A DNA stretch of 64,000 bases. Origin: Balaenoptera acutorostrata. Lineage: Eukaryota; Chordata; Mammalia; Artiodactyla; Balaenopteridae. Location: contig NC_080075.1 of the NCBI RefSeq assembly GCF_949987535.1, forward strand, positions 42,885,536 to 42,949,535, written 5' to 3'. The position numbers were made by a program, and so were the translations under genes. The notes beneath the pieces are model-generated. The model saw nothing but the letters and a program-made list of their open reading frames with translations, was not told where the DNA came from and made no database searches. Of the stretch, positions 1-11,387 are shown piece by piece. Each line of letters begins with the position of its first letter. The stretch's first letter is position 1.

Positions 1-1423
1 GATTGTAAAAACTACCTGAAGTGGCTGAACTTTTAACTGTGCTAATTATCTGTAACTACCCCTGGGAGCTGAGCTCCCCATAGCGAGCTTGCTGGGGCCT
101 CACAAGTTTAGCTATTCTGCAAGTGGCACCAATGTTAGAGTCTAAACAGACGGTGTGACCTTCAGAGATTAATCAGTTAAAGCGTCCCTTATGAAGCTGT
201 TTTAGATTATTCTTGACAGTAGCTGTTTTTGACAGGAGAAGGTCAGAATCAAAGTCCTTTTTCAACCATTGTAGGACACACGTCTGCATCAAATGTAGCA
301 AACATGCAGAAATCATTGAGGAAAGGCGCGGGTGTTGTTTTTAACTCCTCATTTTCATGCTTTGCTTTAAAACAGAGATGTTTGGAACATGACAAATGGG
401 GAAAAATGTTTTCCACCTGTATGCCCAAGCCTATCTGTGGAGACACGTAATACACCTCTGTGCGGAGTCGCTAACATATGTGAACATTTCCCCTTTGATG
501 TTGAACCACGGGTCTCAAGTGTGCTCCCCACTGTCCACTTCTACTCTGTGAGTCAAATTGAAGTTCTTGAAATGGGGCCAATGGCTTTGCTGGAGTGTGA
601 ACGCGCTCTCATTCTGTAAGAGAGAGTAGCCCAATCCGGGCATTGTGTTTCAGTTTCTTTTATGAAATAAGTCACTTTCTGGGGATTGCTGTTTGCTTTT
701 GAAAGCTGAAGGAGTCAATTTGGGGTCTAAGGGGCTGGAGAGGAAGTCCCCAAATGCTGACAGTTGTTTCTTCCTCTGTGTGAGTTTGAAGCTATTGTCC
801 AGACAAGAGAACGTAGGGTCAGTCTGGCCCAATGCAGGGAATTCTGTATTTCAAACACGTCATGTCATTTTCTTTAATTCAGTTGGATGAACCTAAGTGC
901 GTAATGGATTTAAAAACACAAATATAACTCAGTCCCTTTATCGGGGATCATTCAAGAATTGATTAATTTTCATGGAAATAATACATTAGTAGCATTTTCC
1001 CTCTGACATATGCACTTTCTTAAAGTATGACTGCTTTGTGAATAGAGAATGAAGGAGGATTGCCACTACCATGCTTTCCTTTTGGAAAAACAATCCTACC
1101 ATCTTGGAAACATCGCAAGGAAACGATGGTGACATTTCTTGCTTTTAAGAAAACGTGAACATGGTTTTGACTTTGATATTAGAGGCCAGAGATCCTGAAG
1201 TGAAATAAACTTCTAATTGGAATAAACTTCTAATAAGTAAACTTCTAATTCCTTACCTGACTGTGGATGCAGTCAGGAGGGCCAAAAACCCAAAGAGAGG
1301 CCCAGGATACCTTCCCAGCATGTCTTCTCTACCCCAGTGGAGATGCTGGAAAGGGAAGAATCATCTTTTAAGCCACTAGAGTCTTGAAACTCTCTCAGAA
1401 ATAAAATCAATCAATCTTTCAAT
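1..1423. other. Unrecognised non-coding sequence
   Basis: I recognise no gene or repeat family here. Reading frames are short and show no domain or compositional bias. A roughly 17-bp unit sharing aaacttctaat is present three times in tandem near 1203-1250. The stretch is a reasonable place to look for conserved non-coding DNA, but the sequence alone does not show that. Confidence 0.5.
1203..1250. repeat. Short imperfect tandem repeat, 3 units
   Basis: Three successive copies of a unit containing aaacttctaat are spaced about 17 and 14 bases apart. It looks like local replication slippage. No function is implied. Confidence 0.7.
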
Positions 1424-1570
1424 CATGAATATATTGGGAGTACTTAGGTGCCTGAGTCTGTGCTGAGTGCTGGTATTGGTGGCTTACAAAATACTGTTTT
1501 CTCTAATCAAGTCCTGTGTCTCGTTGAAGAAGTCAACAAGACAGTGTGATACATAGAGTTATCTCTCCAC
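1424..1570 (-). repeat. L2 LINE 3' fragment (possible)
   Basis: The text resembles the reverse complement of the L2 3' end: a gtgcctgagtctgtgctgagtgctgg-like stretch, then a gacagtgtgatacatagag-like stretch. Divergence is high and boundaries are approximate. Confidence 0.4.
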
Positions 1571-1659
1571 TTCCTCTCAGGTAGGGAATTCTTACATTTG
1601 GAGAAACTGGTCATGAGGCCCAATTAAGGTAGGCAGTTGAGGTCTTCATTTATATTTTT

Positions 1660-1900
1660 ATCCTTCTGATATTAACTGAGTGACCACCAAGTGCCTGACA
1701 CTGTGCCAGGTATTGAGGAAGACGCCCATAAGTATAAAATAGTACCTTGCATCCAAAGACGCGTTGTCTCATTGGAAAAGCATACATGAAATAATTAAAT
1801 AGCAATGGAAGGTGGTATAGGAGGTGCACACCACAGATGTCCTAAAGTTGTGCAGGAAAGAGATGCCTATTTATGAGGTTGAGAAGACAGGCAATTTTAG
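1660..1900 (-). repeat. L2 LINE 3' fragment
   Basis: Contains accaagtgcctgacactgtg and ccaggtattgagg followed by an aataattaaatagcaatgg stretch and ggaggtgcac. These occur in the same order as in the antisense L2 3' end. This is an ancient mammalian LINE2 relic with no coding capacity left. Ends are approximate. Confidence 0.6.
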
Positions 1901-2059
1901 CTGACTATTGACTATCAGATTAGGTCCTTAAACTAGTTCTGAAAGTCTTCTATACAATCATCCAACTGACAAAAAGAAAAAATCTTCAGCTAAGTTAGCA
2001 GGTTAGAAAGTAGTGTTAACGAGCCCGTGATGATAAATTGTAATAAAATCCCAGCAGCA

Positions 2060-2290
2060 ATGCCAGGTGCCATTTATTAAGCTTTTATTCTATGCTAGAC
2101 ATTTTGTGCTGAGTGATCTCCATGTACTATCCAACTTAAGCCTCGTTACAACCTTCTGTAATGGGTACTTTTGTTATTCCATTTTACAGATGAGGACATT
2201 TAGATTCAGAATGAATTAACTTGCCTAAATGGTAAGTGGCAGAGGTGAGATTCATACCAGAACTGTGATGCCCAGAGTCATGACCTGAAT
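2060..2290 (-). repeat. MIR SINE
   Basis: The antisense MIR order is clear: a tgccatttattaagc start, the core ccattttacagatgagga, then ttgcctaaatggtaagtggcagaggtgagattc. The tRNA-derived end lies at the right. It is an ancient, highly diverged copy with no intact promoter boxes. Confidence 0.85.
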
Positions 2291-2299
2291 GATGAGGGT

Positions 2300-3235
2300 A
2301 CACCACCTGGTTCAGTCTCATGTGGCCTAGGTCATTGTAGCTGGGAAGGGATCTGGCCTCCATAGTCCTGTAGCTCTTTAGCAGCTATGTCTGACTTACA
2401 CAGGGTGAGAGCATAGAGATGCTGGTACAAATCTGTCTTCCATCCTTGGACCAGACCATCAACTTAGCTCTTCTGAGCAATGAGTTTGAGGAAAGAGTGA
2501 ATGATAATTAAATGACCATAGTATATGGCAGACTGACCTTGATTTAGGGGGAAATGGGGCCACCAAAGGGTACAAAAATGAGAACGTAAGGTCAGAATGT
2601 TTGTCAGCGGAGCTGCAGCTTGTTTGGGGAAACACAGAGGCATGGGAGCTTTTTTACACAAAGTCACTAAGAGGCCATGGGGATTTGGGGCTCAGCAGTC
2701 ACCACGGCTTCTACCAACTTTCTGAGAAAATAATTGTTAATAGTGAGCTGCCAGCCAATTGTTTAATTTCCCCTTAGGCTCATTGGACTCTGATCACAAA
2801 CATCCCGTACCTCTGACAAGGATGCCTGTGAGCTCAGTGCTGGGATGAGCCACATCTTGCAATGACCGTGTCTCGAAGGTGTGGGTGAGGAAGATCAGGA
2901 GCAGGTGACACCTTATCATCGATTTGAAGCAGCTGTTACCTTCAATTGCTGCCTCTGCTGTTTTCCAGGGGGTGGGGGAGCAGTCAGGGCCCTCATAGAA
3001 AGTTGTTGTCACCTTCAGCTCCTGGGAAGATCAATGAACCCTGTTCATGGTTGGGTTTTGTGGGTGCTTGAAAACAACTTCTTGACAAAATGTGCTTCCC
3101 AGTTTTCATCAAGCTCTCCAAACATCCAAACATCCAGTATGGTAATAAGTATCAATCCAATCCAAAGACTAAAAAGATCTGATCAAATGCTTAATAGATG
3201 TCTACAACTGGGTTGATGACTTGAAGTAATAGAAC
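2300..3235. other. Unrecognised non-coding sequence
   Basis: No repeat family or gene recognised. The longest open frame (2881-3216, +, 111 codons) shows no domain, no signal peptide and no neighbouring splice-like structure. I treat it as chance. Confidence 0.5.
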
Positions 3236-3237
3236 AG

Positions 3238-3293
3238 TGATGAGCTGTGTGACTTTGAGCAAATTACTTAACCTCTCTGAGCCTCAGTTTTCT
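3238..3293 (+). repeat. MIR SINE, left half of a split copy
   Basis: Reads tgtgtgactttgagcaaatt then cttaacctctctgagcctca, the central MIR segment in sense orientation. It stops abruptly at the L1 insertion. The rest of the same MIR resumes on the far side at 4038, after the duplicated target site. Confidence 0.85.
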
Positions 3294-4052
3294 TTCTTTT
3301 TTCTTTTTTCTCTAAGTATAGCTGATTTACAATGTTGTGTTAGTTTCTGATGTACAACAAAGTGATTTAGTTATACATATATATACATTTTTTCATATTC
3401 TTTTCCATTATAATGTATTATAAGATATTGAATATAATTCCCTGTGCTGTACAGTAGGACCTTGTTGTTTATCTATTTTTTATATGGTAGTTTGTATTTG
3501 CTAATCCCAGACTTCTAATTTATACCCCCCGCCACCCTTCCCCCTTTGGTAACCATAAGTTTGTTTTCTATGTCTGTGAGTCTCTTTCTGTTTTGTAAGT
3601 AAAAGTTCATTTGTATCATATTTTAGATTACACATATAAGTGATATCATATGGTATTTGTTTTTCTTTGTCTGACTTACTTCATTTAGTAAGATGATCTC
3701 TAGGTCCATCCATGTTGCTGCAAATGGCATTCTTTTATTCTTTTTTTATGGCTGAGTAGCATTTCATTGTATATATATATATATATACCACATCTTCTTT
3801 ATCCATTCAAGTGTTGATGGACATTTAGGTTGCTTTCATGTCTTGGCTATTGTAAATAGTGCTGTAATAGATACATTGGGGTGCATGTATCTTTTCGAAT
3901 TAGAGTTTTCTCCAAATATATGTCCAGGAGTGGGATTTCTGGATCATATGGTAGTTCTACTTTTGGTTTTTTAAGGAACCTCCATAGTGGCTGCACCAGT
4001 TTACATTCCCACCAACAGTGTAGGAGGGTTCCCTTGCGAGCCTCAGTTTTCT
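3279..4052. repeat. 15-bp target-site duplication flanking L1
   Basis: gagcctcagttttct occurs exactly at 3279-3293 and 4038-4052, immediately outside the inserted L1. Both copies are MIR sequence, so the insertion point inside the MIR is defined to the base. Confidence 0.93.
3294..4037 (-). mobile_element. 5'-truncated L1 LINE inside a MIR
   Basis: A 744-bp L1 3' end in antisense orientation. A T-rich tail at the left is followed by the reverse complement of the L1 3'UTR (tagctgatttacaatgttgt, gtacaacaaagtgatttag). Then comes the ORF2 C-terminal region, ending near accaacagtgtaggagggtt. Exact 15-bp TSDs flank it. The 5' truncation leaves only the last part of ORF2, with no open frame of note. 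The TSDs are intact and the matches to other L1s here are good, so it is a fairly young insertion compared with its MIR target. Confidence 0.93.
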
Positions 4053-4150
4053 CTTCTCAGGAAAAAGGGTAATGATACTACCTGCCTGTAAGGGCTGTTG
4101 AGAGCATTAAATTAGGCAATTCATGTAAAGAACTCAGCACTGTCAGCTTT
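4053..4150 (+). repeat. MIR SINE, right half of a split copy
   Basis: Continues the MIR that stops at 3293: aaaaagggtaatgatactac, cctgtaagggctgttgagag, then cattaaattaggcaattcatg and aagaactcagcactg. Together with the left half it makes one sense MIR interrupted by the L1. Confidence 0.85.
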
Positions 4151-5824
4151 GGGAAGTCCCTCTGAAAACAAGGCCCCTTTTGTTTTCCAATGAGAAGATC
4201 CATGGAGTAATCCCAGAAGTTGTAATCCCATGGTCAATTCTCGGTTCTCTCCTTGAGTTTGATTTTAGGAACAGGGACATGGTTCACATAAAGACATCAC
4301 ATAGAGTTATGGAAAGCTGTCCATTTTTCAAGAAGTTTTTAATATTTTTAGTTAAGCATGATGCTTAGATGTGGGTCCTTGGCTTTTGTCTCTTGATTCA
4401 GAGTCCTATCCAGTGTCCTCGTATAGAACAACCCCACAGCTTGTATGTCCACCTCCATAAGTGGGCAGGTACCACAAGTATCTGCATCTGCAGTGCCACT
4501 AGATGCCCTGCCATCCACACCTCTCCAGGACCCATAGACACTTCAGCTCTCGGGAGCCCTGGGCATTCATGTGAGTTTTAAGTGTGAGCAGTTTCCAGAA
4601 AGCCAAGATGGTGTGTCGGGTTAAGACACCCATGCCTTTCTCTTGGATTCATTATAGGCTCTGGTGAGAAAACAGGCAGTTAATGTGCAGAGTTCCTGTG
4701 CTTAAAACACTGAGAGTGTGTATATGTATATATATATTTTTCTCTACACTTTAAAAATACATACAAATGTAACACTCTTCTTTGCTCATAATGAACAAAA
4801 TGTCCAAAGTAGTGCTTAAAATACATTTTGAACAAACAGAAGCTGCATCTGGAAACATGGTTAGTGGGAAGTACAACTGTTTGGAGGGGTTTAATTTTTT
4901 TTCCTCTTCCTAAGCAAATGCTCTGAAAAGTTCATTTTACATCAGAACAGCTTTTTCTCGAACCTGTTTTAAAGTTAATTATCGAAATCTTGCATCTTCT
5001 ATCTCTTGCCTATGGATCCCTGCTGGGTTTGTTGTTTCGCTTTCCTTGGGAAGGAGTCGCTCTATGGAAGATCATCTACATGATGTCACAGTCCAGGGAC
5101 TCCAACCGTCCTAGCTAATCAGCTTAGAGCATCAGTACCTCCTTAATGTGGGATTTGGGACCTTCTGGATGCAGGGCGCGGAGCTGAACTAGTCTGCAAG
5201 CACATCACTTTTTTCTTTTGCTTTAAGCAAGAATAATTTGCCTTTTTCCTCTCATCGTTCTCCCTTGTTGTTTTGCCCCTGAAAACTGTGCAGCAAAAGC
5301 AACCTCCAGGGTGGACACTAAATCTTCTGATGCAGGCAGAGCAGTGATAACATCTGAACTGAGGGTGCTTTTCCGGGGCACGCTTGACAGATGTAGCAGG
5401 GCCTTTTAGGATTTAGTGCTGGAGCATATCTATTACCCGCGCCGCAGCACAGCGTGACGGGAGCTGTGTGGTAATCTCCCATGAATTCTGTCTGACTTAT
5501 CAGAGCGGCTGAGCAGGTCGCTGTAGGATGCAGAGGCTCTGCAGCCAGGTGGGGAAAGGCAGACCTTCGGCTGGAAGCTCTTTGAACTCTCTTCTCTGGG
5601 CACGTTTCCCAGGTGGGCTTCTTCCCGCCCTGGAATGGCTCCTCCCCAGGCCCCTTTTGCTTTTGGAGATATCATGGCACATTTGCTTTCACCCCACTGG
5701 CTTCTGAGTGTACAGTTTCAAGAGCCCCAATTTAATTTCTAATGTGGCTAATAGGGCCAAAGTGATTGCTTTAATGGAGTGGTAGCCTGCCTGGGTCTTT
5801 GACAGGGGGAAGTAAATATGATAC
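4151..5824. other. Unrecognised sequence, locally richer in CpG
   Basis: No repeat family or gene recognised. A short TG/TA run lies near 4700-4740. The part around 5160-5660 is GC-richer and holds a few CpGs (for example acccgcgccgcagcac near 5437), but it is far from a CpG island. No exon signal could be supported. Confidence 0.45.
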
Positions 5825-5947
5825 ATGCTAAGATTTCTTTCCTCCTTCCCTCCCTCCCTTCTTTCTTTCTGTCCTTTCCTCCCTCCCTCCTGCCATCCTG
5901 CCTTCCTTCCCTTTTTCTCTCTCTCTCTCTTCCCTTCTCCCTTCATC
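5825..5947. repeat. Pyrimidine-rich (CCTT/CTTT)n tract
   Basis: Almost pure C and T on the plus strand, with ccttccctccctccc and tctctctctctct blocks. Open frames across it on either strand (a K/R/E/G-rich one on minus, an F/P/S/L-rich one on plus) are by-products of the low complexity. Confidence 0.9.
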
Positions 5948-7860
5948 TCTGGCTCTGACAGAGGCCCAGCTTCTCCACACATACAGCCGAATGGTGTCTG
6001 CCCCCAGCTCCTACCCGCCGAGCACAAGCCTCATTTGGTTCTACCAGAATGTGCTCTTGGGTGACTCCATCCTCCCCTGCTCTAACAATTACCTTGGCAT
6101 TTTATAAAAATACCAAGATTGATCACAAACACCAAATTGTTTAGATCACAGATTAAAGTTTAATTTTGGAGTTTTGCTCTAGGGTTAGAATCAGCTTCAG
6201 AGTCTGTGTCGCACAGGAGGTGCTGTAATTTGTTTTAAGGATAAGGCCTTCGGGCAGCTGTGCATAAAATGAGCATGATTCCTTATTCCCACGGTTGATT
6301 TTTGAATGGGAGTGCAATTAGAATTTTTTCACCCAGAAGCACAGTCAGAGCACAGATAATACCTTGAATACATATTCAGCCTAGGAGACCTCTCCTGGAA
6401 ATTTATTTATTGTTCACCAAGTCCTAATGCAAAGAGATCCATGCTTTCCTTAACACCAATAAACTCACCCTTTAATTTGAAGTCTGGTGTGTTCATAGAG
6501 ACTCTAGCAGTGTCCTTGTTATTATCAAGTGAGACTTCAATGATGAATTCTAGTGTCATAGATATGTGCAACTGGTTACTTTTCTTTGCAGAATAGAACC
6601 TACTAGAAGCCAGTGGATTCATAAACTCAATGGCTGCAAAGACTTTCCTGCCATGCTGGGGAGCCCACTCCCAAGTGGCATCGAGCAGCCACCTCCCTCA
6701 TAGAACTGCACACAAATAATAGTTTTTCTAATTAACAGTGCTGACCACATTTGTCTCCGTGGAAAGAATGTTGGCATCAGCGTCCACGGAGTACTCATTT
6801 AACCTCGGGAGCAGAGGTGATCTTCTCTTGGTCATCTGGAGGCCATGCTCACTGAAAGTGGGAATCTGGCTCCACTGACTGGTCATTGTACGTGGTGGGG
6901 ACAACTCCACTGGGCTCTGCGTTAAAAGTAGGGACTCACACATATCTTGCTGACGAATATTCTAGCACAAACATCTGTCTGTTTATCTCTCTCTCTATGT
7001 GTCTCTCTCTTTAACGTATTTCTTTTAAGGCGTAGAGTCTCCAGAGTCTATGCTCCTTGAGGAGGGTTTCTTTCTGGAAATCAAGGTCTTAGAATATCTA
7101 TATTGATTTACTATTTCCAAAATTGAAAGTCTGTATACAGTTTTTGGGGGAAGAAACTCATTTCAGTGAGGTCTGTCGTTTGAGTAAATATGTAACATCC
7201 CTGCCCCGTTCTTTCATTGTCTTAAAATGTACCTTATAGACTATTTGGTGCCACTTTCTGAAGGAAGTTTGAGACCATCAACTGAACAATCACCTTCTCT
7301 CTTTCCGGACCCCCTTCACTCCTACCTCAGCGAACTCATCAAGCTGAGTTTCATTTTATGTCAGGCAATATCTTAAATACAGTTTTGTTTATGAAATTAT
7401 AATACGTTTGGATATGATATTGACATTGATAAGCACAAAAGGCACTTAATAATAACCAGGTCTAGAGAATACAAATCCACACCAACCCTCCTTTATTGAA
7501 CACAAAAACACTCAATGTAAACGGCCGCTGAAGGCATTTTTGGCTCTATTGTATGTGATGGGGTGATTTTTCAGTCAAACAGGCAGCCTATGTATTGAAA
7601 GTTGGTGGTCGACCAGCCGACTTGGTCCAAATGTTCCAGTTGGCAGTGCAGTGGAACAGATAGGAAGAGTTGGTGTAGCTTTGGAGCCAGAGAGCATGTG
7701 GCCTGGGTGACTCTTACACAGGCTGTTAAAGAGATGAACACCCTTTTGTGGGCTAGATCCCTGTTCTCCCAGAGATGATGAAGTTGGTGGGAGGGTGGCA
7801 GTCAGTCAGTTGAAGACCCTCATGTTATTACTACCCTTTCCTTGGAAATCAAAACCCCAA
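5948..7860. other. Unrecognised non-coding sequence
   Basis: No gene or clear repeat family seen. A short CT/GT-rich run sits near 6976-7010. Open frames are short and unconvincing. Confidence 0.45.
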
Positions 7861-7864
7861 GGCA

Positions 7865-7985
7865 CTTTGCTCATTCTTGAAAACCTACTCCCTCAAGGTC
7901 TCACTCCTTCATGCAGCATTCCTAATAAACCTAATTCTCATTTTACTTGTACCCTTTCTGATTTCTCCTAGAATTCAGAAAATGT
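7865..7985 (+). repeat. L2 LINE fragment (possible)
   Basis: The order ctccctcaaggtctcactcc then aacctaattctcattttac and ctttctgatttctcc resembles the L2 region just upstream of its 3' end. It is diverged and short. Confidence 0.35.
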
Positions 7986-7999
7986 CAAGCTTTGTAGTA

Positions 8000-8542
8000 T
8001 CTGATTATTAAAAAAATTTTTCTATGCATATACATCATTTGCACATTTTTTTCCTTTTTTGCAAATTTGAAGTCTCATTTCTTTGTAAACTGTTTTGTTT
8101 TTCTTAAGAACGTACTTTGGGTATCTTTCCACATCAGTAAATATCCTTCTACAGTGTCACTCTTATTGGCTCATAGTGTTCTAGTGTTTGGCTACAACAA
8201 ACATCACTTAACCAATCTCCCCAGTGTTGGATATTTGGTAAATTTAGTTTTTGTCTTTGATCCAAGGTTATTATATCACACCTTACTGTGTATAAATCTT
8301 TGTGTACTTCCTTGATTATTTTCATAGAATATGTTTCTAGAAGTAGAATAGCTAAATCAAGGAGTATTTAAAATTTTTAGTGCTTTTGAACAGTTTTGTC
8401 AAATTGTCCAACAGAATGATTCTACCAGTTTATACGCCCACCAGTTGTTATGTATGAGAATGATATTTTTGTCTTAACACCTTCTACATTGTCATTTTAA
8501 AAAATTAGTAATAAGTTTAGAGGGGAAAACTGGTTTTCGCAT
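8000..8542 (-). repeat. Ancient L1 (L1M-type) 3' fragment
   Basis: Reads like the reverse complement of old mammalian L1 3' ends: gggtatctttccacatcagt, then cttctacagtgtcactctta, ctagaagtagaatagctaaa and caaattgtccaacagaatga. More diverged than the young L1s next to it. Two younger L1 insertions lie within about 750 bp downstream. Confidence 0.65.
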
Positions 8543-8984
8543 TTTGGCTTGCATCTTCTTTTATTTATTTTTAAAATTTATTTTTATTTATCTATTTTTT
8601 TTGAATTTTTGAATTTTATTTTATTTATTTTTTTATACAGCAGGTTCTTATTAGTCATCCATTTTATACAACATCAGTGTATACATGTCAATCCCAGTTG
8701 CCCAATTCATCACACCACCCCCACCCCCACCCCCCGCCGCTTTCCCCCCTTGGTGTCCATACGTTTGTTCTCTACATCTGTATCTCTATTTCTGCCCTGC
8801 ATACCGGTTCATCTGTACCATTTTTCTAGGTTCCACATATATGCATTAATATGATATTTATTTTTCTCTTTCTGACTTACTTCACTCTGTATAACAGTCT
8901 CTAGATCCAGCCACGTCTCTACAAATGACCCAATTTCATTCCTTTTTATGGCTGAGTAATATTCCATTTGGCTTGCATCTTCTT
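8543..8984. repeat. 18-bp target-site duplication flanking L1
   Basis: tttggcttgcatcttctt occurs exactly at 8543-8560 and 8967-8984, bracketing the inserted L1 3' end. Confidence 0.93.
8561..8966 (-). mobile_element. 5'-truncated L1 LINE
   Basis: A 406-bp antisense L1 3' end. A T-rich tail is followed by tacagcaggttcttattagt, cattttatacaacatcagtg, a C-rich 3'UTR segment (caccacccccacccccaccc) and the ORF2 end, stopping at gctgagtaatattccat. Exact 18-bp TSDs mark a clean target-primed insertion. The C-rich block is the complement of the G-rich tract seen in the 3'UTRs of L1 copies A and B. Confidence 0.93.
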
Positions 8985-9025
8985 AAATTCTTTTAGTTTT
9001 CCTTAGAATCTGTATTTGGTGTCAT

Positions 9026-9294
9026 TCTCTAGTTGTTCCTTTTTTTTTTTTCTTCCCTTCCTCTTTTGTTCTCTCTTTTTTTTTTAACATCTTTATTGGA
9101 GTATAATTGCTTTACAATATTGTCTTAGTTTCTGCTATATAACAAAGTGAATCAGCTATATGTATACATATATCCCCATATCCCCTCCCTCTTGTGTCTC
9201 CCTCCCACCCTCCCTATCCCACCCCTCTAGGTGGTCACAAAGCACCAAGCTGATCTCCCTATACTGTGCAGCTCCTTCCCATCTCTAGTTGTTC
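9026..9294. repeat. 13-bp target-site duplication flanking L1
   Basis: tctctagttgttc occurs exactly at 9026-9038 and 9282-9294, bracketing the next L1 fragment. Confidence 0.9.
9039..9281 (-). mobile_element. Very short 5'-truncated L1 LINE
   Basis: A 243-bp antisense L1 3' end made almost only of 3'UTR: T-rich tail, aacatctttattggagtata, tgctttacaatattgtctta, then the CT-rich 3'UTR block and cacaaagcaccaagctgatc. Exact 13-bp TSDs. The tail is interrupted by a ttcttcccttcctcttttgt segment, so it is longer and more mixed than a plain poly(A). Confidence 0.92.
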
Positions 9295-9425
9295 TGTTTT
9301 GCATGGTGATGTTCTTTAACTCCTGGGCATAGGGGCTATGTTTTCCATTTCTTAAAATGGAAGCATAGCACTGAGATGTGGTACGTACTTTATGAATTCT
9401 TATTCAATTGAATTAATTTGAAATT
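9295..9425 (+). repeat. L2 LINE 3' fragment (possible)
   Basis: ttaactcctgggcatagggg, then tagcactgagatgtggtacg and tattcaattgaattaatt, follow the layout of the L2 3' end (gggcaggg, cctggcacatag, aataaat). Strongly diverged. Confidence 0.4.
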
Positions 9426-9479
9426 GAAGAAAAGATTAAAGCCCTATATCTCTTTCATAGTTTTGATAGTTCAGAAATT

Positions 9480-10205
9480 GGGGAGAATTTTGGGAGAAGG
9501 ATTAAAAGTGAATGAATTTCCATTAGAAATTAGAAAAATGTAAGATATCAAACAAAAGCAAGTTTGAGAGGATGTGGGTCAGTAAAATCTCTTACACTTT
9601 GCTAGTGGTACAGCTGCTCTAGAAAATCATTTGGCTCTGTCTCATAAGGTGAACATTTGCCCACCCTATGACCTAGCAAACCCACCTCTAGAAAAACTCT
9701 TGCACATAGTCATGAATCTTCATAGCTGTCCTTCTCAGCCCACCAAAAATATGGAAATAACTTGAATGCCCATCATCAAGAAAATGGATAAATACACTCT
9801 GTTATACAGTGGAATACAATATATGTTACAACATGGGTAAATCTTGCAGAATAATGCTGAATAAAAACAGTAAGTTTCAGAAAACCACACATAGTATAAT
9901 ACTGGTTCTTTTTTAGTTCTCAAGAGCGAGCACAACAAGCTTAAGCTTACACACATTTGTGGTAAAACCAGCCTTAAAAAAAAGCAATAAAAATTAGGAC
10001 TGTGACTATGTCTGGAGGAGGAGAGGAAGATGGAGAAAGGAGAGGAGAGATATATGCAAGTGGGTGCAGGTTATTCCCAAATGTTCTAATTTTTGAATTG
10101 GATGGGACTTCACAAATATTCATTACATTGTACTTTATAAGTTAATATGTGTTATTTGTAAATTTGATTGTTTCGAATAAATTTGAAAGATAACAAAGGA
10201 AAGAA
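9480..10205 (+). repeat. Ancient L1 (L1M-type) 3' fragment
   Basis: Sense orientation. The L1 ORF2 C-terminal text is recognisable: gctagtggtacagctgctct, cctatgacctagcaaaccca, aacttgaatgcccatcatca and ggataaatacactctgttat. An old-type 3'UTR and an A-rich end follow near 10190. No open frame remains. Confidence 0.75.
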
Positions 10206-10814
10206 ATAATGAAAATAAAAGGGAATGCTGGCAGTAAGAGGGCAATTTCTTAAGTCTTCTAGCAGAAAACCCTGTCTCTTTGTTTGCTATAGTTTCTTAG
10301 TGGTGATGGTTGCTTATTTTCTAAATCCCCGCTTCAAAAACACTCTTTAAGTCATTGGTGAAAATGCTTATTAATGGACAAGTGTCCAAGGTGGTTTCTT
10401 AGTGCTCCTACCTCCCTTCTGTCCCCTAATGATTTCTCCCTGACGAGCGTTGCCTAGTGGATTGGGGTAATGGGCTGGAATAACTCGGTTGATCACTGAT
10501 GCCTTTCTGGCCGGGCTGACACTGTTCTCAGTCACCATGCAGGCTGAATGGGTGACTTTTGGAAGTCACAGTGAAGATGCTATTTTCTGGTTGACAAAAA
10601 CTCTTATATTTGATTCTATATGTTACTTTCCTACCTGCCTTGAATTCCCATCTGAATATAGGATATGACTGGGTAGTTCAAATATTTTTCTGCAAGGGAG
10701 AGGGAGGCAGCTTGAGTGTAATGGGGAGGGACAAAACTCCTCACTGTCTTTGGGAGGTTTGCTATTCCTCCTAATATTTTGGAAATATTCTGTTTTTCAC
10801 TTTGAGTATTGGGC
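10206..10814. other. Unrecognised non-coding sequence
   Basis: No gene, RNA or repeat family recognised between the old L1 and the MER20. Confidence 0.45.
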
Positions 10815-11027
10815 TAGGAAAACTGGAGGTGATTTTGTCCTCCAGGGGACATTTGACAGTGTCTGGAGACATTTCTGGTGGTGGTGGTGGGGTGCTACTG
10901 ACATCTTGTGAGTGGAGGCCAGGGATACTGCTAAGTGTCCTACAGCACACAGGACAACCCCCATGACAAAGAGTTATGTGGCTCAGAATATCAACAGTGC
11001 CGAAGTCGAAAAACCCTGGCTAGGAGT
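10815..11027 (+). mobile_element. MER20 (hAT-Charlie MITE-like element)
   Basis: Matches the MER20 layout from memory: a ttttgtcctccaggggacat start, gacagtgtctggagacattt, ggtgctactgacatcttgtg, gtcctacagcacacaggaca, and a gccgaagtcgaaaaaccctg end. It is a non-autonomous hAT transposon with no coding sequence. Members of this family can act as enhancers in some mammals; nothing here tests that. Confidence 0.88.
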
Positions 11028-11235
11028 ATGTTTCCTTTTCCACTAGGGGACAGAGATTCTTTGGGCATCTGAAAAATGAAAGTGCTTTCTTTGAAAATTG
11101 ATCTATTCAATAGAGTGTAGAGGCATCAGACAGGCAGAGAATGGTCACAGTGGTCTCTAATCCCACACTGGCATGGATTTGTGGTTCACTTCCTAAAGCT
11201 TTTTGTCATCTGCATGCAGAGGTAATTCATCTAAA
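11028..11235. other. Unrecognised spacer
   Basis: Short stretch between MER20 and an L2 end. Nothing recognised. Confidence 0.45.
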
Positions 11236-11365
11236 TTATCTTCCTCCAGATGAGTGTAAGCAACTTGAAGGCAGGACCCGTGGCTTATGCTGTTTTGTAT
11301 CTTCCACAGAATTGCTTATAAAGTAGGTGCCCCCTGATATTCTGCTGAATGAAGAATGAACCAGT
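11236..11365 (+). repeat. L2 LINE 3' end
   Basis: Contains gagtgtaagcaacttgaagg, caggacccgtggcttatgct, tttgtatcttccacagaatt and a terminal gaatgaagaatgaa. These are the conserved blocks of the L2 3' end in sense orientation. Immediately upstream of the L1 copy A insertion site. Confidence 0.7.
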
Positions 11366-11387
11366 TGATTAAAAAGTAAAGTTGAGA

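Noticed and set aside
5160..5660. CpG island / promoter
   Set aside because: CpGs are few and the GC rise is modest. No exon or transcription-start feature follows.
5689..6064. Open frames of 112 and 79 codons on opposite strands
   Set aside because: Both run through the CCTT/CTTT low-complexity tract at 5825-5947.
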